This document shows positions 18,092 through 27,267 of a stretch of 64,000 nt of DNA, piece after piece (the first letter of the stretch is position 1; each line of letters starts with the position of its first letter). The notes under the pieces were generated by a model that worked only from the letters and a program-made list of their open reading frames with translations, did no database searches and had not been told where the DNA came from. The translations under genes and the position numbers were made by a program. The stretch is taken from the NCBI RefSeq assembly GCF_019430905.1, contig NZ_JAHYCA010000007.1, positions 1 through 64,000 of the forward strand. The letters run 5' to 3'. Origin of the DNA: Billgrantia antri. Its GTDB lineage: Bacteria > Pseudomonadota > Gammaproteobacteria > Pseudomonadales > Halomonadaceae.

Positions 18092-18667
18092 TCAATGCTG
18101 CGTAGGCTCGCCGGACTCCACCTGCGGCTGGCCCGGGTGCTGTTCGGTGTAAAGCAGCATGGCCGCCATGCGGGCATGCTCGGTCAGCGCGAAGAGGTCG
18201 TTCTCGTTTTCGGCACTGTCGTCGATATCGGTCTCCATATCGCCCAGCGCCCCGAGATCGTCGATCGCTTCACGTAGCGCCTGCGACCAGCCCTGTCGCG
18301 GCGCGTCGCCGGTATCCTCGATCACCTCGAGGAAGCCGAGTGTCCACTCCTGCAGCCCTCGGGCACGCTCGGCCAGCGAAAACAGGTCGTCGGGCAGCAA
18401 CGGTTCATAGTTGAGGGAACTATCGGCGAGCGCATCCAGCGTCTGGCGACGCCAGGCCAGCAGCGTCTCGGCGCTCTCGCGATCGCGAGGCTGCTCGACG
18501 CCGAGCCCATGACAGACCTCTTCCAGCCAGGCCTCGGCGGTGAGATCGTGGAGCGCCAGCTCGGCACACAGCCGACCGTCGAGAAAGGCCGGCGACTGCA
18601 TGCTGCCATGGGAAAGGAACAGGTCGGCGATGGTGGAAAAGTCCGGACGATCGTCGCTCAGTGACAT
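18092..18667 (-). CDS. ygfB: UPF0149/YecA-family protein YgfB
   Basis: 191-residue all-helical acidic protein of the UPF0149 family: SPAFLDGRLCAEL near residue 25, LFSLAERARGLQEWTLGFLE near residue 117. E. coli YgfB and P. aeruginosa YgfB are the obvious relatives; the latter affects ampDh3 and beta-lactam resistance, while the general molecular role remains poorly defined. It heads the pepP-ubiH-ubiI operon and diverges from zapA. Confidence 0.9.
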   Translation of the reverse strand: MSLSDDRPDFSTIADLFLSHGSMQSPAFLDGRLCAELALHDLTAEAWLEEVCHGLGVEQPRDRESAETLLAWRRQTLDALADSSLNYEPLLPDDLFSLAERARGLQEWTLGFLEVIEDTGDAPRQGWSQALREAIDDLGALGDMETDIDDSAENENDLFALTEHARMAAMLLYTEQHPGQPQVESGEPTQH

Positions 18668-18824
18668 GCAGAACCCCTAGTCGATTTGCCGTGAGTTGCC
18701 TCCCGCAGGCCGCGCTGCGTTGACCGCCTGCGAAGGGCTCTCTTATAGTGAATGACTGAATTGATGTGTCTTGTTTCACCGGATGTTAACGCATCGGGCC
18801 AACAAGCCGACACTGGAGCCCGCC

Positions 18825-19145
18825 ATGAGCGACGATGCCACTCGCCCCACCGCACAGGTGACCCTGCTGGGCCGACACTACATGTTCGCCTGCAATCCCG
18901 GCGAAGAGCGAAAGCTGGAGCGGGCCGCCCGCTATCTCGACCGGGCCATGCAGGGGATTCACTCCCAGAATAACCTGCTTGGCAGCGAACGCGTGGCGCT
19001 CATGGCCGCACTCAACATCACCCATGAACTGCTCGAAGTGCTGGATACACGACGCAGCGAGGAGCAGCAGCTCGACCGGCTGAGCGAACGCCTGGAACAG
19101 GCCATGGCGGGCGCGGTGCCGAGTCACCCAACTCCCGCCGAATGA
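18825..19145 (+). CDS. zapA: Cell-division protein ZapA
   Basis: 106 residues. A short N-terminal beta-rich part (VTLLGRHYMFACNPGEE) is followed by a helix and a long C-terminal coiled coil (LGSERVALMAALNITHELLE and beyond), the ZapA layout. It cross-links FtsZ filaments in the Z ring. GGAG lies seven bases before the ATG. It is divergent from ygfB and directly upstream of the 6S RNA gene, the usual gammaproteobacterial order. No clear -35/-10 pair was assigned in the 157-base divergent gap. Confidence 0.93.
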   Translation: MSDDATRPTAQVTLLGRHYMFACNPGEERKLERAARYLDRAMQGIHSQNNLLGSERVALMAALNITHELLEVLDTRRSEEQQLDRLSERLEQAMAGAVPSHPTPAE

Positions 19146-19147
19146 CA

Positions 19148-19176
19148 TTGGACCCGCCCGTGAGCTCTGATAGGAT
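19148..19176 (+). promoter_or_regulatory. Sigma-70 promoter of the 6S RNA gene
   Basis: -35 TTGGAC (19148-19153), exactly 17 bases, then -10 TAGGAT (19171-19176). The predicted start, about seven bases on, coincides with the first base of the 6S terminal stem. Confidence 0.75.
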
Positions 19177-19182
19177 GAGGGT

Positions 19183-19365
19183 GTTCCCTGGGGTGTTGGC
19201 CAGTCGTTAAAGTCCCTCGAGCCTATGAGCAATACCCAGGGCGGCCATTGGCTAGCCGGACCCGTGTGCATGTCCGTGCGTCGGAAAGCCTGACGGTTCG
19301 GCTGCGGCCACCCACCTTGAACCAAGGGTTCAAGGGCCAGAACGACAGCGGCACTCTGGGGAACT
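19183..19365 (+). ncRNA. ssrS: 6S RNA
   Basis: About 183 nt between zapA and the 5-formyl-THF cyclo-ligase gene, the conserved 6S location. The ends pair: TTCCCTGGGGTG (from 19184) with CACTCTGGGGAA (to 19363), 12 bp including G-U pairs. The internal segment CACCTTGAACCAAGGGTTCA is the hallmark 3' half found in enterobacterial 6S RNA. The RNA mimics an open promoter and sequesters sigma-70 RNA polymerase in stationary phase. Ends are estimated from pairing and the upstream promoter. Confidence 0.92.
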
Positions 19366-19374
19366 CTACCGAAT

Positions 19375-20004
19375 ATGCATGCCCTGCAAGACGCTCTCGT
19401 CTCCGAGACCTTCTCTTCCCGGCGTCAGCTGCGCCAGGAACTTCGGCGGCGGCGGCGTGCGCTGAGCCCGCGCCAACGCCAACAGGCCGACCGTGCCCTG
19501 TGCCGGCGCCTGCGCCAGCTGCCGGAGGTCCGCCGTGCCAGACGCGTGGCGCTCTACCTGCCCAACGATGGCGAGATCGATCCCCGGCCGCTGATCCCCT
19601 GGCTGACCCGCCGCGGCGTCCGTGTCTACCTTCCCGTACTCAAGCCGCTGTCGGACAACAGTCTGTGGTTCGTGCACTATCACCCTGGCACGCCCATGCG
19701 GCGTAACCGCTTCGGCATTCCCGAGCCGCACACACGCCATGGTGCCCACCGGGCCAGACGGGTGGCGACCTGGGCGCTGGATCTGATCCTGCTGCCATTG
19801 GTGGGCTTCGACGACCGGGGCCAGCGCATGGGCATGGGCGGCGGCTTCTACGACCGCAGCCTCGCCTTCACCCGCCGCCCCGGGCCGCGCCCCACGCTGA
19901 TCGGGCTGGCCCACGAATGCCAGCGAGTAGACCGCCTGCCCGTCGCCCCCTGGGACGTACCGCTGGATGCCATCGTCAGCGACAGGCGGCTCGTACGCCC
20001 CTGA
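19375..20004 (+). CDS. fau: 5-formyltetrahydrofolate cyclo-ligase
   Basis: 209 residues. Arg-rich N-terminus (LRQELRRRRRALSPRQRQQA), then LPNDGEIDPRPL and the ATP/substrate loop GMGGGFYDRSLAF near residue 158. Together these are diagnostic for the ygfA/MTHFS family. It converts 5-formyl-THF to 5,10-methenyl-THF. It starts about ten bases after the 6S RNA; the pair is often cotranscribed. It ends convergently with a short membrane-peptide gene. Confidence 0.93.
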   Translation: MHALQDALVSETFSSRRQLRQELRRRRRALSPRQRQQADRALCRRLRQLPEVRRARRVALYLPNDGEIDPRPLIPWLTRRGVRVYLPVLKPLSDNSLWFVHYHPGTPMRRNRFGIPEPHTRHGAHRARRVATWALDLILLPLVGFDDRGQRMGMGGGFYDRSLAFTRRPGPRPTLIGLAHECQRVDRLPVAPWDVPLDAIVSDRRLVRP

Positions 20005-20020
20005 CCCGGGGCAACAGCAA

Positions 20021-20055
20021 ATAAAAAACCGGCCGAAGCCTCGCTTCGACCGGTT
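20021..20055 (-). terminator. Rho-independent terminator (minus strand) after the 31-residue peptide gene
   Basis: Stem AACCGGcCGAAGC / GCTTCGaCCGGTT (one mismatch) with a 3-base loop, followed on the minus strand by TTTTTTAT. Excellent for minus-strand transcription. On the plus strand the tail CTCAGTTTGTCTG is poorer, so it may act weakly for fau. Confidence 0.85.
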
Positions 20056-20089
20056 CTCAGTTTGTCTGATCATGGCACTGTTTGCCGAC

Positions 20090-20185
20090 TCAGCCGCCTG
20101 CCAGCGCCTGGGCATAGCCAGTGACCACCACACCGATGCCAAACGCCAGCACCAGTGCCATGACCAGATCGGGCTTACGCTTCAT
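20090..20185 (-). CDS. 31-residue single-span membrane peptide
   Basis: Too short for ordinary gene calling but well supported. ATG is preceded by AGGAGC with nine-base spacing, there is an uninterrupted 31-codon frame, and a strong terminator follows the stop by about 35 bases. The product begins MKRKPDLVMALVLAFG, i.e. a positively charged head then one hydrophobic helix (about residues 8-30, GIGVVVTGYAQALAGG at the end). I recall similar short MKRKPDL... peptides in pseudomonads, but could not check. Function unknown; a small inner-membrane accessory peptide is the likely class. Confidence 0.7.
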   Translation of the reverse strand: MKRKPDLVMALVLAFGIGVVVTGYAQALAGG

Positions 20186-20366
20186 TGTTACCTGCTCCTG
20201 ACGTTCCCGTTATTGAACCTCGTCGCAGGAAGCCCGCGACAGCGCCGACTATAGGGCTTGTCACGGGTTGAAGACAACTGGTTCATGCTTCGATTACATA
20301 ACGAAACTCAAGCCAATTCCCGCCTTTGGCGTAAGTTACCACTTACCAACACGCCCCCTTTCGGGT

Positions 20367-21881
20367 TCAGGCCATGAACAGGCGGTAGGCGTCGTTGTCG
20401 GACTCCTTCCAGTAGCGATAGCCGATCTCGTCGAAATACTCCTCGACGTGTGAGCGATCCCCGTTGGGAACCTGCATTCCGACCAGCACGCGACCGAAGG
20501 CAGCGCCATGATTGCGATAGTGGAACAGCGAGATGTTCCAGTCCTGGGGCAAGTGGGTGAGGAAATTCATCAAGGCCCCGGGGCGCTCGGGAAATTCGAA
20601 GCGATAGACCTCCTCATCGAAGTGTTCCTTGGGGCGCCCGCCGCCGAGATGGCGGATATGCAGCTTGGCCAGCTCATTGTCGGTGAGGTCGACTACCGGG
20701 TAGCCGGCCTCGAGCAGTTTGTCGATCACCGCCTGACGATCATCACCACCCGGCTTCACCTGAACGCCGACGAAGATATGCGCCTCTTCGGGATCGGCAT
20801 AGCGGTAGTTGAACTCGGTGACCATGCGCTTGCCGATGGTGCGGCAGAACTTCTTGAAGCTGCCGGGACGCTCGGGGATGGTCACGGCCAGGATCGCCTC
20901 GCGCTGCTCGCCGAGTTCGGTGCGCTCGGCGATGTGCTGCAGGCGGTCGAAGTTGGTATTGGCTCCGGAATTGATGCACAGCAGGGTCTGGCCCTCGACG
21001 CCGGTCTGCTGGACGTACTTCTTGAGGCCGGCGAGCGACAGCGCCCCCGAAGTCTCCGATACCGCACGGGTATCGTCGAAGATGTCCTTGACTGCCGCGC
21101 ACATCTCGTCGGCGTTGACGGTGATGACGTCGTCGACCAGGTCACGCACGATCTTGAACGGCACCTTGCCGATCTGCGCCACCGCCACGCCCTCGGCAAA
21201 CACGCCGACCTGGTCGAGCGATACGCGCTTGCCGGCCGCAAGCGCCGCCTTGAGGCAGGCGCTGTCCTCGGCCTCGACGCCGATCACCTTGATGTCGGGT
21301 CGCAGGTACTTGACGTAAGCCGCTACGCCGGCAATCAGTCCGCCGCCGCCTACCGGCACGAAGATGGCATCCAGCGGCCCGCTGTGCTGACGCAGGATTT
21401 CCATGGCCACGGTACCCTGTCCGGCGATCACGTCGATGTCGTCGAAGGGGGGAATGTAGGTGTAACCGTGCTCGGCGATCAGTTCCTGGGCGTGCTCGGC
21501 GGCGGCGGCGAAGGCGTCGCCCCTGAGCACGACCTTGGCTCCGCGGGCCCGTACCGCCTGGACCTTGATCTCCGGCGTGATGCGCGGCATGACGATCACC
21601 GCCTTGACGCCCATCAGCTTGGCCGCCATGGCAAGTCCCTGGGCATGGTTGCCGGCCGAGGCGGCGATCACGCCCTTGGCCTTCTGCTCCTCGGAGAGCT
21701 GCGCCATCTTGTTGTAGGCGCCGCGAATCTTGAAGGAATAGACGGGCTGCAGGTCCTCGCGCTTGATCAGAATCTGGTTGTTGAAGCGCCGTGAAAGGAA
21801 GGGGGCAGGTGAGATCGGCGTTTCACGAGCGGCTTCGTAGACATGAGCCTGGAGGATCTTCTTGACGGTAGCTTCGAGCAT
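20367..21881 (-). CDS. ilvA: Threonine ammonia-lyase, biosynthetic
   Basis: 504 residues, exactly the usual length for the long biosynthetic form. The PLP domain (about 1-320) has the Schiff-base Lys in YSFKIRGAYNKM, SAGNHAQGLA and PVGGGGLIAG. Two ACT-like regulatory domains follow (about 330-410 and 420-504: ERPGSFKKFCRTIG, ERPGALMNFLTHL). It makes 2-oxobutyrate for isoleucine and should be inhibited by isoleucine. I chose the start MLEATVKKIL; the longer reading adds 17 residues and crosses a conserved-looking inverted repeat at 21932-21965. Confidence 0.95.
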   Translation of the reverse strand: MLEATVKKILQAHVYEAARETPISPAPFLSRRFNNQILIKREDLQPVYSFKIRGAYNKMAQLSEEQKAKGVIAASAGNHAQGLAMAAKLMGVKAVIVMPRITPEIKVQAVRARGAKVVLRGDAFAAAAEHAQELIAEHGYTYIPPFDDIDVIAGQGTVAMEILRQHSGPLDAIFVPVGGGGLIAGVAAYVKYLRPDIKVIGVEAEDSACLKAALAAGKRVSLDQVGVFAEGVAVAQIGKVPFKIVRDLVDDVITVNADEMCAAVKDIFDDTRAVSETSGALSLAGLKKYVQQTGVEGQTLLCINSGANTNFDRLQHIAERTELGEQREAILAVTIPERPGSFKKFCRTIGKRMVTEFNYRYADPEEAHIFVGVQVKPGGDDRQAVIDKLLEAGYPVVDLTDNELAKLHIRHLGGGRPKEHFDEEVYRFEFPERPGALMNFLTHLPQDWNISLFHYRNHGAAFGRVLVGMQVPNGDRSHVEEYFDEIGYRYWKESDNDAYRLFMA

Positions 21882-21931
21882 CCTGATGTCCCGGAAGGAA
21901 GTGGCGCAGAGGAGCGGCAGCGTCTGCTGCA

Positions 21932-21965
21932 TTGCAGAGAACCCCTATAGGTAGCATCTCTGCAA
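21932..21965. repeat. Inverted repeat in the ilvA leader
   Basis: Perfect 9-bp arms TTGCAGAGA / TCTCTGCAA separated by 16 bases, about 50 bases upstream of the ilvA start and about 45 bases upstream of the rpiA -10. It could be an operator or a leader hairpin on ilvA mRNA. No leader peptide with an isoleucine run was found. Confidence 0.5.
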
Positions 21966-21986
21966 CCTTGCCGTCCAGCGAACGCG

Positions 21987-22015
21987 TCGGCAGCAGGCCC
22001 CGTCTGGCCTATAAT
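21987..22015 (+). promoter_or_regulatory. Candidate sigma-70 promoter of rpiA
   Basis: -10 TATAAT is perfect (22010-22015), spacer 17, -35 TCGGCA matches four of six. The predicted transcript starts about 30 bases before the rpiA ATG. Confidence 0.6.
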
Positions 22016-22051
22016 GGCGCCGTACCCGCCACCCATTGACGCGAGCACGAC

Positions 22052-22726
22052 ATGACCCAGGACGAACTAAAGGACGCCGTGGCCGCCGCCGCCATCGCGG
22101 AAATCGAATCGAAACTCGAGCGCGACACCATCCTTGGCATCGGCACCGGCTCTACCGCCAACCTGTTCATCGACCGCCTCGCTCGGCTACGCCACGATTT
22201 CAAGGGCGCCGTGGCCAGCTCGGAGGCCAGCGCCGAGCGCCTGCGGAGCCACGGCATCGAGGTGTTCGAACTCAACAGTGTGGGTACGGTACCCTTTTAC
22301 ATCGATGGCGCAGACGAAGTGAACGCTCACTTACACATGATCAAGGGCGGCGGAGCCGCGCTGACCCGCGAGAAGATCGTGGCAGCCTGTGCCGAGCGTT
22401 TCATCTGCATCGCCGATGGCTCGAAGAGGGTCGAGCGCCTCGGCAGCTTCCCGCTGCCGGTGGAGGTGATTCCCATGGCCCGCTCCTATGTCGCGCGCGA
22501 ACTGGTCAAGCTGGGTGCCGACCCGGTCTACCGCGCAGGGGTGGTGACCGACAACGGCAACCAGATCATCGACTGCTACGAATTCATGATCGACGACCCG
22601 GTAGGCATGGAGGCACGCCTCAACGCCATCGTCGGCGTGGTCACCAACGGCCTGTTCGCCGCCCGCGGTGCCGACGTGCTGCTGCTGGGGACCGAGCAGG
22701 GGGTGGAGCGCCTGACCCCCGCCTGA
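22052..22726 (+). CDS. rpiA: Ribose-5-phosphate isomerase A
   Basis: 224 residues, standard size. Motifs [13 protein letters not shown] (phosphate loop), YIDGADEVN and [15 protein letters not shown] hold the catalytic Asp, Glu and Lys positions of RpiA. It interconverts ribose-5-phosphate and ribulose-5-phosphate. It is divergent from ilvA, a common gammaproteobacterial arrangement. A perfect short palindrome (GTGAGTG GA CACTCAC, 22740-22755) lies after its stop and overlaps the end of convergent waaA. Confidence 0.97.
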   Translation: MTQDELKDAVAAAAIAEIESKLERDTILGIGTGSTANLFIDRLARLRHDFKGAVASSEASAERLRSHGIEVFELNSVGTVPFYIDGADEVNAHLHMIKGGGAALTREKIVAACAERFICIADGSKRVERLGSFPLPVEVIPMARSYVARELVKLGADPVYRAGVVTDNGNQIIDCYEFMIDDPVGMEARLNAIVGVVTNGLFAARGADVLLLGTEQGVERLTPA

Positions 22727-22751
22727 TCGCCGCCAGACGGTGAGTGGACAC

Positions 22752-24056
22752 TCACTTACCGGGCAGCAGGCGTTCCAACCCGGTCAGTGTGAGAGCCAGC
22801 GCACCGCGATTGGCCGCCACAACCGCCAGGCCGGCCTCGGCCAGGCGGTGACGCTCGGCCTCGTCGAGGAACAGGGTGACCAGGGTATCGGCCAATGACG
22901 TGCTGTCGGCCACCTCGACCAGCGCGCCCCCCTGGCGCAGGGTCTCGGCAATGTCGGCGAAGTTGGCAAGCTCGGGGCCGGTCAGCACCGGCACGCCCAT
23001 GGCCGCCGGCTCGAGCAGGTTGTGCCCGCCGACCGGCACCAGGCTGCCGCCGACGAAGGCCAGATCGGCCGCACCGTAGAGCGTGAGCAGCTCGCCCATG
23101 GTGTCACCCAGGTAGACGGCGGTACGCTCGTCAGGCCATTCGCCCAGCGAGCGCCGTGCCAGCCTCATGCCGGATTCCCGGGTGAGCTCGGCCACCGCCG
23201 CGAAGCGCTGCGGGTGGCGTGGTACCAGTATCAGCAGGGCGTTGGGATAGGACTGGCGCAGGCGCGCATGCGCCTCCAGCAGCTGCTCTTCCTCCCCGGG
23301 GTGGGTCGAACCGGCGACCCACACCGGGCGCGAACCCAGGTGCGTGCAAAGGCGCTTGCTGGCCTCATTCGAAGCGTCATCCGGAGTCAGGTCGTACTTG
23401 AGCGACCCCACCACATCGATTCGCGTGGTCGGCATGCCCAGTGCACGAAAGCGCTCGGCGTCGCCGCGCGACTTGGCGGCCAGCCAATCGAGCTGCCCCA
23501 GAGCCGTCGCCATCAACGGACGCAAGCGACGGTAGCCGCGAAAAGCCCGTGGTGACAGCCGCCCGTTGACCACCGCCGTGGGCACGCCATGGCGGCGACA
23601 TGCCGCCAGCAGGTTGGGCCAGATCTCGGTCTCGAAGAAGAGGGCGAGCGAGGGCGACAACCGTGCAACGAAACGCCGCGCGGCACCGGGGTAGTCGAGC
23701 GGCACGAAGTGGTGCTGCAACCGCTCGGGCTGGCCAGCCTGGCGCCGCGCTGCCATCAGCGCGCGCACCCGCTCGGCGCCGGTGGCGGTCATGGTGGTGA
23801 CCACGAGCTCATGGCGGGGATAGTGCGCCAGCAGCGCCTCGATCAGCGGCCGGGCGGCCTGCACCTCGCCCACCGAGGCACAGTGCAACCACAGGCGGGG
23901 CGCAGCCGCAGACGGGCGCGCTATCAACCCGAGCCGCTCCCGGCGCAGGTTAGTGTGTGCATGCTCACGCCAGACACGCCGCCAGACCAGGGGCGACAGC
24001 AGATAGAGCGCCGCCGAGTAAAGCCAGCGGGGCCAGTTCCCGGACACTGCCCTCAT
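22752..24056 (-). CDS. waaA: 3-deoxy-D-manno-octulosonic acid (Kdo) transferase
   Basis: 434 residues. An N-terminal membrane anchor (WLYSAALYLLSPLVW) is followed by a GT-B glycosyltransferase with WLHCASVGEVQAARPL, LFFETEIWPNLL and the late SLVPVGGHNLLEPAA motif, all typical of WaaA. It adds Kdo to lipid A precursor. Its ATG shares one base with the hldE stop (TGATG), so the two are translationally coupled. With kdkA nearby, a single phosphorylated Kdo is plausible (as in Haemophilus), but this is an inference. Confidence 0.95.
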   Translation of the reverse strand: MRAVSGNWPRWLYSAALYLLSPLVWRRVWREHAHTNLRRERLGLIARPSAAAPRLWLHCASVGEVQAARPLIEALLAHYPRHELVVTTMTATGAERVRALMAARRQAGQPERLQHHFVPLDYPGAARRFVARLSPSLALFFETEIWPNLLAACRRHGVPTAVVNGRLSPRAFRGYRRLRPLMATALGQLDWLAAKSRGDAERFRALGMPTTRIDVVGSLKYDLTPDDASNEASKRLCTHLGSRPVWVAGSTHPGEEEQLLEAHARLRQSYPNALLILVPRHPQRFAAVAELTRESGMRLARRSLGEWPDERTAVYLGDTMGELLTLYGAADLAFVGGSLVPVGGHNLLEPAAMGVPVLTGPELANFADIAETLRQGGALVEVADSTSLADTLVTLFLDEAERHRLAEAGLAVVAANRGALALTLTGLERLLPGK

Positions 24057-25486
24057 CAGCTTTCGCGGTCGAGGATGGTAGCGATCATGGCGGTGGTGGA
24101 TACCCCATCCTCGAAGCCCAGCACCTTGACCTCACCTCCAGCGGCACGCACCGCCTCGCCGCCGGCGATGTCCTCGACGCGGTAGTCGCCGCCCTTGACC
24201 AACACGTCAGGCAGCACTGCTTCGATCAGCCGCTGCGGGGTGTCCTCGCTGAACGGCACCACCCAGTCCACCGCGCCGAGGCCGGCCAGCACCTGCATGC
24301 GACGGGCGAGCGGGTTGATCGGGCGTCTGGGCCCCTTGAGCCGGCCGATGGAGGCGTCATCGTTCACTGCGACCACCAGCCGGTCGCCGAGCTGGCGGGC
24401 GTGCTCCAGGTAAGCCACGTGGCCGGCATGCAGGATGTCGAAGCAGCCGTTGGTCATGACGACCCGCTCACCGCGCAGTTGGGCGGCGCGCACCGCCTCG
24501 ACCAGCGGCGCCTCGCCGATGACTCCGAATTCGGCCAGCTTGTCGCCATGTACCGCGGTGTAGAGCTCGGCAATCGACAGCGTGGCGGTACCGGGCTTGG
24601 CCACCACCAAGCCGGCGGCCAGGTTGGCCAGGGTCATGGCCTCGGGAAAACCGTGGCCGGCCGCCAGTGCCAGCCCCAGCACGCCGATCACGGTGTCGCC
24701 GGCCCCGGTGACGTCGAACACCTCACGCGCCCGGGTCGGCAGGTGCAGCGGCTCGTGATCGCCACGAATCAGGGTCATGCCCTTTTCGCTACGGGTGATC
24801 AGCAGCGCCTCGAGCCCGAGCTCCGCGCACAGCGCCGCTCCCTTGGCGGCCAGTTCGTCATCGCTACGGCAGTGACCCACGACCGCCTCGAACTCGGCCA
24901 GATTGGGCGTGATCACGCTGGCGCCGCGGTACTTGGCGAAGTCGTTGCCCTTGGGGTCGATCAGCACCCGCTTGCCGGCACCGCGCACCAGCGCGATCAG
25001 CTCCTCGACCCGGTTGAGGGTCCCCTTGCCGTAATCGGAGAGAATCACCAGGTCACAGTCGGGAAGCCCTTGTTCGACTCGCGCCAGCAACCCGTGGGTA
25101 TCGAGCTCCTCGAGTCCTTCTTCGAAGTCGAGGCGGATCAGCTGCTGGTTGCGGCTCATCACACGCAGCTTGGTGATGGTGGGAATCCCCGGGCTGCTCT
25201 CGAAATAGGTCTCGACGCCGGCAGCCTGCATGCGCTCGACCAGGCGGCGGGCATTGTCGTCGTCGCCGACCATGCCGCTCAGCGCGGCATGTGCACCCAG
25301 GGAAGCGATGTTGAGCGCCACGTTGGCCGCTCCGCCGGGGCGGTCCTCACTCTCCTCCACCCGCACCACCGGCACCGGGGCTTCCGGTGAGATGCGCGAC
25401 GTGGCGCCTTGCCAGTAGCGATCGAGCATCACGTCGCCCACCACCAGCACGTGCGCCTGCTCCAGCGCGGTCAGGTCAAGCTTCAT
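24056..25486 (-). CDS. hldE: Bifunctional heptose-7-phosphate kinase / heptose-1-phosphate adenylyltransferase
   Basis: 476 residues, the full two-domain form. The ribokinase-like domain covers about 1-320 ([39 protein letters not shown]). The nucleotidyltransferase domain covers about 345-476 ([20 protein letters not shown] with its HxGH motif). It performs two steps of ADP-heptose synthesis for LPS inner core; hldD, gmhB and waaF in this window complete that route apart from gmhA. It overlaps the upstream GT9 gene by 11 bases and waaA by one. Confidence 0.97.
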   Translation of the reverse strand: MKLDLTALEQAHVLVVGDVMLDRYWQGATSRISPEAPVPVVRVEESEDRPGGAANVALNIASLGAHAALSGMVGDDDNARRLVERMQAAGVETYFESSPGIPTITKLRVMSRNQQLIRLDFEEGLEELDTHGLLARVEQGLPDCDLVILSDYGKGTLNRVEELIALVRGAGKRVLIDPKGNDFAKYRGASVITPNLAEFEAVVGHCRSDDELAAKGAALCAELGLEALLITRSEKGMTLIRGDHEPLHLPTRAREVFDVTGAGDTVIGVLGLALAAGHGFPEAMTLANLAAGLVVAKPGTATLSIAELYTAVHGDKLAEFGVIGEAPLVEAVRAAQLRGERVVMTNGCFDILHAGHVAYLEHARQLGDRLVVAVNDDASIGRLKGPRRPINPLARRMQVLAGLGAVDWVVPFSEDTPQRLIEAVLPDVLVKGGDYRVEDIAGGEAVRAAGGEVKVLGFEDGVSTTAMIATILDRES

Positions 25487-26573
25487 CGGGTCGTTCCTCT
25501 TCCTTGCGGTCGTCCGAACGCGTCAACAGCGCATCGAGCCGCTGGACGACGTCGTCGATGCGAATCAGTGACATGGCATCGGGGTGGCGCACACGCTGGC
25601 CCCAGGTGATTTCGTCGGGCTCACGGTGCAGGTAGGCGCGCACGGCATCGGGGTAGCGGTTTACCACGAAATCGCGCCAACGATAGGGTGCCGCGCGATC
25701 CGGGTTGGTCGTGGCGAACAGGCCCACCACCGGCGTGTCCATGGCGTTGGCCATGTGCACCGGCCCGGAGTCCGGCGCGATTGCGACCCGGGCGGAGGCG
25801 ATCAGCGCCAGCAGGCCCTTGAGCGAGGTGGCACCGATGACGTCGATTACCGCCTCCGGACGCGACAGCGCCGCGATACGCTCGCCCATCTCCCGCTCCA
25901 GCGTACTGCCACCGCCGGTGAGCACCGTCTTCAAGCCATACTGGGCCCAGGCATGTTCGATGACGGCGGCGTAGCCCTCGGCCGACCAGTTGCGGAAGTT
26001 GCGCAGCCGCGGGTTGGCGCAGGGGCTCATCAACAGGTAAGGCGCATCGCCGGTGATGGCGCCGGCTTCTTCGATGGCCTCGCCGGGTAACGGCAGGTCC
26101 CATTCGAGCGATAGATCTTCCACTCCCATCAGGCGAGCGAAGTCGAGAAACGACTCCAGCACATGGGCTCGTGGATGCGGGGCCAGCTGCCGATGGGTGA
26201 ACCAGTGCTGGGCATCCTTGGCCCGCGCCTTGTCGTAGCCCACCCGCACGTCGGCCTTGAGCCCCAGCGAGAGCACGCTGGCCCGCAGCGCCTGCTGCAT
26301 GTGCAGCAACACGTCGAAGCGGGTACCGTCGAGCTCTCGCCACAGCCGGCGCATGCCGGCCAGCCCCGAGGCCTTGTCGTAGACGACGAACTCGACCCCC
26401 GATAGGCCGGCCAGTAGACTGTGTTCCGCCTTGCCGATGATCCAGGTGATGCGAGCGTCGGGCCACTGGCGCTGCAGCGCGCGTACGGTGGGTACCAGAT
26501 TGCATACGTCGCCGAGAGCGGAGAGTCGCAGCACGGCGATATGGCGCGGTTGGGCAGGCAGAGGATGCTTCAT
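25476..26573 (-). CDS. Glycosyltransferase family 9 (heptosyltransferase-like)
   Basis: About 365 residues. N-terminal [20 protein letters not shown] and C-terminal [20 protein letters not shown] are the GT9/heptosyltransferase signatures. It probably transfers heptose (or another sugar) to the Kdo-lipid A inner core. The first gene of a GT9-hldE-waaA operon. The start is uncertain: ATG at 26573 gives a family-like N-terminus but lacks a good ribosome site, and an ATG at 26609 adds 12 residues. The 26573 start codon overlaps the opposite-strand kdkA start codon in a CATG. Confidence 0.85.
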   Translation of the reverse strand: MKHPLPAQPRHIAVLRLSALGDVCNLVPTVRALQRQWPDARITWIIGKAEHSLLAGLSGVEFVVYDKASGLAGMRRLWRELDGTRFDVLLHMQQALRASVLSLGLKADVRVGYDKARAKDAQHWFTHRQLAPHPRAHVLESFLDFARLMGVEDLSLEWDLPLPGEAIEEAGAITGDAPYLLMSPCANPRLRNFRNWSAEGYAAVIEHAWAQYGLKTVLTGGGSTLEREMGERIAALSRPEAVIDVIGATSLKGLLALIASARVAIAPDSGPVHMANAMDTPVVGLFATTNPDRAAPYRWRDFVVNRYPDAVRAYLHREPDEITWGQRVRHPDAMSLIRIDDVVQRLDALLTRSDDRKEEERPDEA

Positions 26574-27267
26574 GCACTTGGCAACATGTCGGACGGGAAA
26601 GGTTTTCATTCTATATGATGCGGACAGTGTATGTGACGCCGAGTCGGCGCCACAAATCGGACCCGCGCTGTTCGAGCCCGACCATTGGCATCGCGCCGGG
26701 AGGGTGATCGGTGCAGCCCCTGGTCGCGGCAGCAGCCTGTTTCTCGATGCCGGTGGCGAGCAGTGGGTACTGCGCCCCTATCGCCGCGGCGGCCTGGCCG
26801 CTCGGATCAGCACGACACGCTACCTGTGGACGGGGCTCGAGCGAACTCGCGCCTTCCGCGAATTGCGCCTCACTGCCCACCTCCACGCCCAGGGCCTGCC
26901 GGTACCGCGACCGGTGGCAGCCGGCGTGACCCGCCTTGGGCCGACCTACTCGGCGGCCCTGATCACGGTGCGAATTACCGGCGCTCGCGCTCTGGCCGAG
27001 CATCTGGACGATATCGAGCCGGCCCTGCTCGAACGGGTCGGAGCCACCGTGCGCCAATTTCATGAGGCCGGCCTCGACCACGTCGACCTCAATGCCCGCA
27101 ACCTGCTTGTCGATGCCGACGGCGCCGTCTGGCTGATCGACCTCGACCGCTGCCGGCTGCGCGCGCCCGGCCCCTGGCGCGAGGCCAACCTCGATCGCCT
27201 GGACCGCTCGCTGGCCAAGTTCGGCGCCACCGAACACATGGCGGCGATTCGTCGTGGTTACGCCTGA
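26572..27267 (+). CDS. kdkA: 3-deoxy-D-manno-octulosonic acid kinase
   Basis: 231 residues of the WaaP/RIO-like kinase group. GRVIGAAPGRGSSLF forms the nucleotide loop, YRRGGLAARIS follows, and the catalytic loop reads HVDLNARNLLVD with WLIDLDRC as the metal-binding stretch. It phosphorylates Kdo on lipid A-Kdo. The start ATG was chosen at 26572 because GAGG precedes it and the N-terminus VFILYDADS resembles KdkA. It diverges from the GT9 gene with overlapping start codons and ends overlapping the convergent GT4 gene by ten bases. Confidence 0.87.
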   Translation: MHLATCRTGKVFILYDADSVCDAESAPQIGPALFEPDHWHRAGRVIGAAPGRGSSLFLDAGGEQWVLRPYRRGGLAARISTTRYLWTGLERTRAFRELRLTAHLHAQGLPVPRPVAAGVTRLGPTYSAALITVRITGARALAEHLDDIEPALLERVGATVRQFHEAGLDHVDLNARNLLVDADGAVWLIDLDRCRLRAPGPWREANLDRLDRSLAKFGATEHMAAIRRGYA

